Source: an uncultured Gemmiger sp.
GTDB lineage: Bacteria > Bacillota > Clostridia > Oscillospirales > Ruminococcaceae
NCBI GenBank assembly: GCA_959018215.1
Contig: CAUEKL010000060.1
Coordinates: forward strand, 1 to 11,387
DNA: 11,387 nucleotides
Direction of reading: 5' to 3'
Part shown: in pieces, positions 6,006 through 11,387 of the stretch
Layout of the letters: each line of letters starts with the position of its first letter
How positions within the stretch are numbered: position 1 is the first letter of the stretch
Program-made: the position numbers and the translations under genes
The notes under the pieces: model-generated
What the model saw: only the letters and a program-made list of their open reading frames with translations
Database searches by the model: none
What the model was told of the DNA's origin: nothing

Positions 6006-7442
6006 TTACCGGTGCAGCAGTTTGCGCAGCAGGGTCATGCCCATGTGCCACAGTTTCTGCAGCTGGGGACGGTACAGGGTGCAGTAGATGAAGAGAATGG
6101 CTCCCACCAGCACAAACTTTACCACAAAATGCTGGTAAAATACAACCCCGACGGCTCCGGCGGCCAGCGCCAGCAAAAAGCCGGAGATGGTGCGGGGGTA
6201 GCTGGGAATGGTGCGGTAGTAGTACTGCCCGGTAAGGGTGCGGTAGACAAACATCACCGCATTGCCCGCCACCAGGGCGGCCGCCGCCCCGGTGACCGAG
6301 TACAGCGGCACCAGCCAGATGCAGAGCAGCAGCTCCACCCCCACGCCCAGGGCCACCCCGATGGTATCGTGGTGAGGGCGGCGGGCGATGGCGTTGCCGT
6401 AGACGGTGCCTTCCATGAGAATCAGGAACACCGCCGCCAGCATCATCAGCGGGAAAAATCGCATGCAGGGCAGCTTGGAGGGGAAGATGAGGAAGATGAT
6501 ATCCTCAAACATGACCAGCAGGCAGAAAAAGCCGAAGATCAGGAAGTTCAAAAGGTCGTGAATCCGCCCGATGCGCTCCTGCTCGGTGCGGTAATGGGCA
6601 AAGACATAAGGACCCCAGTAGGTGGAAAATCCGGCCTGCACGGTGGTCACCAGCATGGACAGCTGGTAGGCGAAGGCAAACAAGCCCTGAGAAAAGGTGT
6701 TGCTGGCCAGAAAGGACAGGCAGACCGACTGGAACAGGGGGGTCAGCACCGCGGCGGGGGCCAGGGCGATGCTGTAGGGCACCATCTGACGGTAGATGGC
6801 CTTGTAGGGCACCTTGCCCGCCCGGATGGGCGCCTTGGCTTTGAACCAGAAGGCGATGGCCACGCAGCCGAAGCTGGCCACCGCCGCCGCAATGAATACC
6901 CAGGTCTTGCTGGTGAAAAAGCCGGGTAGCAGATACAAAAGATTCAGGCAGGCCTGCATCCACAGAGTCTCGGCGGTGTAGGCCCGGACGTTGTTTTCCA
7001 GCCGCAGCAGCACGTTCAGATACCGCACCAGCATGTACAGGGCGGCGTTGAGGAAGAGGAAGGGCACCAGAATGGCTCCGTTCTGTCCCAGGCCGAAGGC
7101 GGCGGACAGCGGTTCCGCAAAGAACGCGGAGCCCACCAGCCCCACCACCGCCATGACCAGCAGGGAAAGGCGGGTGGTGGCGGCAAACATGGTCCGGCCG
7201 GTGGCGCCTTCCGCCGGTTCCCGGAAGAACCGCAAGAGGCCCTGGTCCAGCCCCAGCATGCCCACATTCATCAAAGAGGTGGTGTAGGCCATGAAAGAGG
7301 CGGGCACGGCGTAGCGGTCGGGGGGCAGAACGCCCTTCACGATCAGGGCGGCGCCGCTGATGAGAAAGCCCAGGTAGGTGGCCACCGAGTATTTCATCAG
7401 ACTGCCGAGAAAGGATTCCTGCTTTTTGGGTGTTTCGGGCAT
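6006..7442 (-). CDS. Polysaccharide flippase (Wzx/MOP superfamily)
   Basis: A 478-residue polytopic membrane protein with about 12-14 hydrophobic helices, matching the polysaccharide biosynthesis (PF01943-type) branch of the MOP flippases. These move lipid-linked glycans from the cytoplasmic to the outer face of the membrane. Recognisable pieces are KYSVATYLGFLISGAALI (17-34) in helix 1, GMLGLDQGLLRFFRE (61-75), the central STYWGPYVFAHYRTEQER (273-290) and the paired C-terminal helices from about 360 to 460. It ends with a basic tail (LLRKLLHR). ATG 7442 has AAAGGAG (7449-7455) 6 nt upstream; its stop lies 34 nt downstream-side from no other gene but only 12 nt before the GNAT start. It follows the GT-B-like gene by 34 nt. 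In this setting it most likely exports the same lipid-linked glycan that the other genes build and acylate. Substrate is unknown. Confidence 0.88.
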   Translation of the reverse strand: MPETPKKQESFLGSLMKYSVATYLGFLISGAALIVKGVLPPDRYAVPASFMAYTTSLMNVGMLGLDQGLLRFFREPAEGATGRTMFAATTRLSLLVMAVVGLVGSAFFAEPLSAAFGLGQNGAILVPFLFLNAALYMLVRYLNVLLRLENNVRAYTAETLWMQACLNLLYLLPGFFTSKTWVFIAAAVASFGCVAIAFWFKAKAPIRAGKVPYKAIYRQMVPYSIALAPAAVLTPLFQSVCLSFLASNTFSQGLFAFAYQLSMLVTTVQAGFSTYWGPYVFAHYRTEQERIGRIHDLLNFLIFGFFCLLVMFEDIIFLIFPSKLPCMRFFPLMMLAAVFLILMEGTVYGNAIARRPHHDTIGVALGVGVELLLCIWLVPLYSVTGAAAALVAGNAVMFVYRTLTGQYYYRTIPSYPRTISGFLLALAAGAVGVVFYQHFVVKFVLVGAILFIYCTLYRPQLQKLWHMGMTLLRKLLHR

Positions 7443-7476
7443 GATATGCTCCTTTGGTGCAAAAAGTGGGGAACGG

Positions 7477-8796
7477 TCAGCGGGCGGTCACGTAAGGACG
7501 GATGCGGGCTGTCATGGCCTCCACCTGTTCGGGGGTCACGTGGGCCTTGTCCACATAGCCGTAAATGCGCTGGGCAAAGCTGGCCAGCGGCGGGCAGAAG
7601 GCAAACACCTTTTTGGGCTCCCAGCCGTGGCGGTACAAAAGATGGACCCCCCACAGGGCCACAAATTTCAGCAGGTTGAAGTGGGGCTTGAACCCTTCGC
7701 CCATGGGGGTGTCCCGGGGCGGGTTGCGGTAGACCTCCTCCAGCAGGTCGGCCATGCGCAGGTAGGCAGGACGCTTGCTGGGATCAAAGTATCCCTCAAT
7801 GACCTTCCGCGCAATGGGGAAGGGGGGATTTTCCTCCGCCATGGCGGCCACAAAGCCGTCGTAGTCGGTTACATACCGGGCACCCTTGTAAATCACCGGG
7901 TCATACTCGTGCTCGATGGGGGTGGGGCGCAGGATGTGACAGCTCTTGCCCGCCATGTAGACCTCGGCGATGGCGGTGCTCATCCAGATGGAGATGGAAT
8001 CCGCCGCCACGATCCACTGCTTCACGCTGTCCGCAAAGATCACATGGAAGTTGGGCCGCTTCTTGGCCAGTTCGTCCAGAGCCGGGCTGTTCCATTCGCT
8101 GGGATGGCGGCGATAGACCAGTTCCACCTCGGGGTGCTCTCCCAGGTACCGGTCGAACCAGTCCAGGGTCTCGGCCATGGAAATGCGGTTGGTGCGGGCA
8201 AAGCCGGTGAAATCGGTGCCCGCCATCTTGGAAAGCTCGGCCACCTCGTCGTCGGACATGCTGGCATAGCCGAAGCTGGAAATGTACAGATGCAGGTGCT
8301 TGTGCTCGTCCAGGCCGAACTCCCGGCACAAAGCGGCCTTGTCCTTGAAGTACCCCTTGAACTCCGGGCGCAGAAAATCCATCATGACGGCGCCGGTCAC
8401 GGGGGTGTTCCTGGCGTCCATGCCGTGGGCCTGCAGCCGGGCGGCGGTGCGCTTGCCCCAGCAGGTCTGGATGCAGCGCTTGGCGTTGCCGTTCATGTTG
8501 AACCAGTCGCCCTCCTCCTGGGTGTCGGAGAGCATCTGTTCCCAGTGCAGGTTCACGATCTTGTTGCAGCGGCCGATGTTGTTGTACACATGGCTGTTGA
8601 TGGCTTCGTTGTCATACATGCAGCTGGCCACCAGCACTTCGGGCTTATCCCGCCCGAACAGCCGCAGATGCTTGGGGGCCAGCAGCTGCCGGATCTCGGC
8701 GGTGTAGCCCCGGCGTTCCAGCTCCAGTTTCAAAAGCAGGTCGCTTTCGTATTCCCGCACGGTGTGCTCATACAAAATCAGAAAATCCAATGCCAT
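7477..8796 (-). CDS. GT-B-like surface carbohydrate biosynthesis protein, uncharacterised
   Basis: A 439-residue soluble protein that I place in the surface-carbohydrate/capsule group of GT-B-fold proteins, related in layout to CDP-glycerol glycerophosphotransferases and KpsS-like capsule proteins; the exact family is uncertain. The N-terminal half (1-160) looks like one Rossmann domain (MALDFLILYEHTVREYESD, ASCMYDNEAINSHVYNNIG, then CWGKRTAARLQAHGMD and TPVTGAVMMDFLRP at 112-144). The second half starts near 165 (HLHLYISSFGY) and holds the likely nucleotide-side signature: VYRRHPSEWNSPALDE (227-242), FADSVKQWIVAADSISIWMSTAIAEVYMAGK (from 254) and ILRPTPIEHEYDP (288-300). The DxV..W...D....W.ST...E....G pattern is typical of the C-terminal domain of such transferases. 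No signal peptide or clear membrane helix, so cytoplasmic or peripheral. ATG 8796 has AAGGAAG (8804-8810) 7 nt upstream. It sits between the SGNH and flippase genes, fitting a role in adding a sugar or polyol phosphate to the glycan precursor. Confidence 0.7.
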   Translation of the reverse strand: MALDFLILYEHTVREYESDLLLKLELERRGYTAEIRQLLAPKHLRLFGRDKPEVLVASCMYDNEAINSHVYNNIGRCNKIVNLHWEQMLSDTQEEGDWFNMNGNAKRCIQTCWGKRTAARLQAHGMDARNTPVTGAVMMDFLRPEFKGYFKDKAALCREFGLDEHKHLHLYISSFGYASMSDDEVAELSKMAGTDFTGFARTNRISMAETLDWFDRYLGEHPEVELVYRRHPSEWNSPALDELAKKRPNFHVIFADSVKQWIVAADSISIWMSTAIAEVYMAGKSCHILRPTPIEHEYDPVIYKGARYVTDYDGFVAAMAEENPPFPIARKVIEGYFDPSKRPAYLRMADLLEEVYRNPPRDTPMGEGFKPHFNLLKFVALWGVHLLYRHGWEPKKVFAFCPPLASFAQRIYGYVDKAHVTPEQVEAMTARIRPYVTAR

Positions 8797-8821
8797 AGAT
8801 TTGCTTCCTTACCGGGCGCCG

Positions 8822-9796
8822 TCATGCGCCCATTTCGGTGAACAGCTGCCGGGTCCAGTCCGGCAGACCGTATTTTTCGTCCAGATGGAATCCATCAAAG
8901 AACTGGGTGTCGTCGTCGGTGATGCAGCTGCCGCCCCACTCATAGTCCAGTACGATGCAGCCATAGTCGTCGCTCCAGTCATTCAGCAGGGGAAGCACAT
9001 CCTCCTGCATGTGCTGGTCGATGTGGTATTTCTCGCACACCTCGGTGCGCACCAGGTCTGCCATAGGGGGCAGCACGATGGTCAACTCGATGCCTTCCTC
9101 GCTGCAGCGGCGGGCCAGATCCCCCAGCCGCACCAGTTCCTCCTCGTTCACCGACCAGCTGCGGCATTTCTCGTCGATCAGGCCGGGATACTCATACAGC
9201 TTGCGGTGGACGGACATGGGGTTGCCGTCGGCGTCAAAATAATCCGCCGGGCCCCAGTCCCCGGACTCGATGCTGTCCGGGGTGTGGTTCACCGTGTTCA
9301 TAAACATGGTCAGGGCGTTCACGTTGTATTCCAGGTTGAGGCAGTAGGCCAGGGGATTGTTCAGGGTATCCTCCAACGTGGAGAACCGGTCGGTGTCATA
9401 GTTGGCGTTAACGGTGTAAAAGGAAAGCTCAAACAGGATGGCATCCACCTGGTTGCCGGAATCCAGCACAAAGTCCGCCAGATCCAGGCTTTCCCGCAGG
9501 CTCGCGCCGCCGAAAGCCAGATTCTGCCACTCCTGCCCCGAAACTTCCCCCACCAGGTCCATGTCAAAGTGGGCCAGCCGGCTGTCCCCGATGATCAGCC
9601 GGCTGCCGGGATCGGTCTGGTAGGCCCGAACCCGGGCCACCGGCTGGGAGGAATCGGTCTCGCCCTTGAGCCCGAAATAGTTGTTGGGCTCAAAGGCCAC
9701 AAAGAACGCCAGCCACAGATACACCGGGATCAGCAGCAGGGCAAGGCGTTTGATGATATGCAGCATGCCGTGGGCACCCGCCTTTCTCTTCGTCAT
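8822..9796 (-). CDS. Membrane-anchored SGNH/GDSL-type acyltransferase or esterase, MBOAT partner
   Basis: A 324-residue protein with a basic N-terminus, one membrane anchor (about 18-35, LALLLIPVYLWLAFFVAF) and a long outer domain. SGNH hydrolase blocks are visible: IIGDSRL (68-74, nucleophile Ser72), NLAFGGAS (92-99, block II Gly) and FFDGFHLDEKYG (299-310) with the catalytic Asp301-x-x-His304. The arrangement resembles AlgJ/AlgX/DltD-like proteins that take acyl groups moved by an MBOAT protein and place them on an outer polymer. The gene starts only 2 nt after the MBOAT stop (TGA 9799-9801), strongly suggesting coupled synthesis of the two. The ribosome binding site for ATG 9796 is weak (GGGG about 8 nt upstream), consistent with coupling; an in-frame ATG at residue 11 is an alternative start. 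Whether it transfers or removes acetyl groups is not shown by sequence. Confidence 0.82.
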   Translation of the reverse strand: MTKRKAGAHGMLHIIKRLALLLIPVYLWLAFFVAFEPNNYFGLKGETDSSQPVARVRAYQTDPGSRLIIGDSRLAHFDMDLVGEVSGQEWQNLAFGGASLRESLDLADFVLDSGNQVDAILFELSFYTVNANYDTDRFSTLEDTLNNPLAYCLNLEYNVNALTMFMNTVNHTPDSIESGDWGPADYFDADGNPMSVHRKLYEYPGLIDEKCRSWSVNEEELVRLGDLARRCSEEGIELTIVLPPMADLVRTEVCEKYHIDQHMQEDVLPLLNDWSDDYGCIVLDYEWGGSCITDDDTQFFDGFHLDEKYGLPDWTRQLFTEMGA

Positions 9797-9798
9797 GA

Positions 9799-11289
9799 TC
9801 AGTACCCCGCATACATGCCCAGACCGGCCGCAAACCCGCCGTTCTGCAGGATGTAGCCGATGAGGATCAGGGTGACCAGCGCCAGGTACAGCGCCTGCCG
9901 CCGCCAGCCGGGGATGGCGGCCACCATCACTTCGGACCCCTTGTTCTTGAAGCCGAAGCAGCGGCGGTAATCAAGGAAGAGAGCCAGTACCAGTACCACC
10001 GCCACAAAGGCGTAGTAGGCCCCTACCATGAGGCTGTTGGCATAAAATCCGTTGTAGGCGGCGGTGTAAGCTTCGCAGACAAAGCGGGCAAGGGAAAGAC
10101 CCCGCACCATCCCGGCCAGATACCCGAAGCAGGCACCCACCGAACCGTTGCCGGACCCCATGCGGAAGAAAACCATGCTGAAGGTCCACAAAACGAACAC
10201 GCCGGCACGCTTGGCCCACAGCACCCTGGCGGGAGCCTTCTTTTTGGGCTTGCCCAGGCGGCGATGGAGCAGTTCTTCCCCCACCCGGTACAGCGCCTGC
10301 AGCAGCCCCCACACCACAAAGGGCAGGGTGTTGCCGTGCCAGAAACCGGACACAAAGAAAACGATAAAGACGCAGACCTCCGGGGGCAAACGGCGCAGCT
10401 TCCCGCCGGTCAGCCGCTCGGTATCCGCCCAGGCCAGGGGCATGAAGAGGTAATCCTGCAGCCAGGAGGAAAAGCTGATGTGCCACCGGCTCCAGAACCC
10501 GGAAAAGTTGGTGGCAAAGAAAGGCGTCTTGAAGTTTTCGGCCAGTTCCAGGCCCAGCACCAGGCCGGTGGCCCGGGCCAGCTCGGAATAGCCGCTGAAG
10601 TTGAAGTACAGCTGGAAGGTGTAAAAAAACGCGGCCAGAATCAGCATGCCGCCGCCGTAATCCTGCCAGGCGCCGAACACTTCGTCCACCACCATGCCCA
10701 GCACGTCGGACACTGCCACCATCTTGAACAGGCCTACGGCGTACAGGCGCAAGGCCCGGACGGTGCGCTCGGCGTCAAAGCGATGCTCCGCCCGCAGCTG
10801 GGGAATCAGCGACCCGGCCCGGGGGATAGGGCCCTGGGTCACGGTGCCGAAAAAGGTCAGAAACAGGAAATAGTACAGCGGGTTTCGTTCCACCTCGCAG
10901 TCGCCCCGTCCTGCGTCGATGAGGTAGGCGATGGCCGCAAAGGAATAGAAGCTGATGCCCAGAGGCATGACGATTTTCAGCGGCGCAGGCAGCACCGTGT
11001 TGAGAAACCCGAAATACTTGAAAAAGGCCAGGATGGCAATGCTGCCGATGACGCCCAGGCGGACAAATGCCTGCTTGTGGGCACCGTCCTTCCAGGCAAT
11101 GCCCAGACCGCACAGGTAGGAGAAGGCTCCCACCGCCAGGGTCACAGCCAGATAGCCCCCGGATGCCAGGGCGTAAAACACCCAGGAGGCCGCCAGCAGA
11201 AACACCGGCTGGAGGCGGCGGGGCAGGTGAAGATAAACCCCGGCCGACACGGCCAGGAACAAGAGATACTGGATGGTTTGCAAGCCCAT
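9799..11289 (-). CDS. MBOAT-family membrane O-acyltransferase (AlgI/DltB-like)
   Basis: A 496-residue polytopic protein (from ATG 11289) of the membrane-bound O-acyltransferase family, which passes an acyl group, usually acetyl, from a cytoplasmic donor toward a surface polymer. Family blocks are IVMPLGISFYSFAAIAYLID (about 106-125), FQLYFNFSGYSELARATG (225-242), NFSGFWSRWHISFSSWLQDYLFMPL (from 261, conserved His270) and SGFWHGNTLPFVVWGLLQ (314-331, putative catalytic His318). About ten membrane segments are evident. I prefer ATG 11289 over the GTG at 11310, because the 21-nt leader contains the ribosome binding site AAAGGAG (11299-11305), 9 nt before the ATG. It is the first gene of the operon, directly behind a consensus promoter, and is followed after 2 nt by the SGNH gene, its expected partner. 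The exact acyl group and acceptor are unknown; DltB itself is unlikely because no dltA/dltC-like genes are seen here. Confidence 0.92.
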   Translation of the reverse strand: MGLQTIQYLLFLAVSAGVYLHLPRRLQPVFLLAASWVFYALASGGYLAVTLAVGAFSYLCGLGIAWKDGAHKQAFVRLGVIGSIAILAFFKYFGFLNTVLPAPLKIVMPLGISFYSFAAIAYLIDAGRGDCEVERNPLYYFLFLTFFGTVTQGPIPRAGSLIPQLRAEHRFDAERTVRALRLYAVGLFKMVAVSDVLGMVVDEVFGAWQDYGGGMLILAAFFYTFQLYFNFSGYSELARATGLVLGLELAENFKTPFFATNFSGFWSRWHISFSSWLQDYLFMPLAWADTERLTGGKLRRLPPEVCVFIVFFVSGFWHGNTLPFVVWGLLQALYRVGEELLHRRLGKPKKKAPARVLWAKRAGVFVLWTFSMVFFRMGSGNGSVGACFGYLAGMVRGLSLARFVCEAYTAAYNGFYANSLMVGAYYAFVAVVLVLALFLDYRRCFGFKNKGSEVMVAAIPGWRRQALYLALVTLILIGYILQNGGFAAGLGMYAGY

Positions 11290-11298
11290 GAAGTGGGG

Positions 11299-11305
11299 CT
11301 CCTTT
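11299..11305 (-). promoter_or_regulatory. Ribosome binding site that fixes the MBOAT start
   Basis: AAAGGAG on the - strand, 9 nt before ATG 11289. The in-frame GTG at 11310 would place this strong site inside the coding region and has no ribosome binding site of its own. Confidence 0.8.
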
Positions 11306-11335
11306 CCCACTGAATTAGTGACATACTATCAAAAC

Positions 11336-11364
11336 ATTATACCCTTTTTTCGGCCTTGTGTAAA
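11336..11364 (-). promoter_or_regulatory. Sigma-A promoter of the six-gene surface glycan/hflX operon
   Basis: On the - strand: TTTACA (11359-11364, 5 of 6 to consensus), 17-nt spacer, perfect TATAAT (11336-11341). Transcription would start near 11329, giving a leader of about 40 nt before ATG 11289. No other good promoter is visible in the short gaps (2-34 nt) between the downstream genes, so this is probably the main promoter for all six. Confidence 0.85.
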
Positions 11365-11387
11365 GCAAAGACCGCCCGCCGCCCAAT
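11361..11387. other. Possible terminator half at the right edge (other arm outside window)
   Basis: Read on the - strand this is GGGCGGCGGGCGGT followed by CTTTGCTTTA, the shape of the downstream arm and T-tail of a GC-rich terminator. Its first bases on the + strand (TAAAGCAAAGACCGC) closely match the lead-in of the GH13 terminator (TAAAGCAAAAGACCGC at 2355-2370). The partner arm would lie beyond 11387, so this stays tentative. Confidence 0.35.

Noticed and set aside
5856..6929. Long + strand frame opposite the flippase gene (357 codons)
   Set aside because: In-register antisense shadow of a gene with clear membrane-protein signatures; the product is unusually His/Gln/Gly-rich and hydrophilic.
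7378..8841. Long + strand frame opposite the GT-B-like gene (487 codons)
   Set aside because: In-register antisense shadow; the - strand product has recognisable motifs and a ribosome binding site, the + strand product has neither.
8762..9856. Long + strand frame opposite the SGNH gene (364 codons)
   Set aside because: In-register antisense shadow; the - strand reading has the complete SGNH motif set.
9799..11289. Assignment of the MBOAT/SGNH pair as DltB/DltD
   Set aside because: No D-alanine ligase or carrier protein gene accompanies them, and the SGNH protein does not show DltD-like features that I can recognise beyond the general SGNH blocks.
10264..11313. Long + strand frame opposite the MBOAT gene (349 codons)
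   Set aside because: In-register antisense shadow; it would also cross the operon's leader.

Overview
The window is about 11.4 kb of GC-rich bacterial DNA with compact genes, strong AAGGAGG-type ribosome binding sites, E. coli/Bacillus-like sigma-A promoters and short GC-rich hairpin terminators. Its gene content (glycogen/maltodextrin breakdown, an NfeD-SPFH pair, a surface-glycan gene set, HflX) and codon use fit a GC-rich gut Firmicute of the Oscillospirales/Ruminococcaceae type (Faecalibacterium, Gemmiger or Subdoligranulum relatives). That placement is inferred from style, not from a search. I see no rRNA, tRNA, CRISPR array, insertion sequence or prophage.

The left part (1-2400, + strand) is intracellular alpha-glucan catabolism. 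It holds the C-terminal end of a glycogen/maltodextrin phosphorylase, closed by a clean terminator, and then a complete cytoplasmic GH13 enzyme of the neopullulanase/cyclomaltodextrinase type with its own terminator. Together they would debranch or hydrolyse maltodextrins and phosphorolyse the linear chains. The middle (2495-4062, + strand) is a two-gene membrane operon: a short NfeD protein and an SPFH/band-7 scaffold protein, driven by a near-consensus promoter. A perfect 17-bp hairpin then separates it from the convergent operon on the other strand.

The right part (4083-11364, - strand) reads as one six-gene operon from a consensus promoter (TTTACA-17 nt-TATAAT) at its right end. The order of transcription is MBOAT O-acyltransferase, membrane-anchored SGNH/GDSL-type protein, a cytoplasmic GT-B-like surface-carbohydrate protein, a polytopic glycan flippase, a RimJ/RimL-like GNAT acetyltransferase and the ribosome-associated GTPase HflX. 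Gene gaps are 2, 25, 34, 12 and 0 nt. The first four genes suggest a module that makes, exports and O-acylates a surface glycan. The MBOAT protein would carry acyl groups across the membrane, and the SGNH protein would transfer or remove them outside. The last two genes look like intracellular protein or ribosome functions that share the transcript, and hflX is tightly coupled to the GNAT gene.

Most novel is this combined operon, especially the uncharacterised 439-residue GT-B-like protein and the MBOAT/SGNH pair without a recognisable polymerase or sugar-nucleotide gene in the window. The other genes belong to known families. The GC-rich genes also produce many long antisense open frames; I treat them as artefacts and explain why below.
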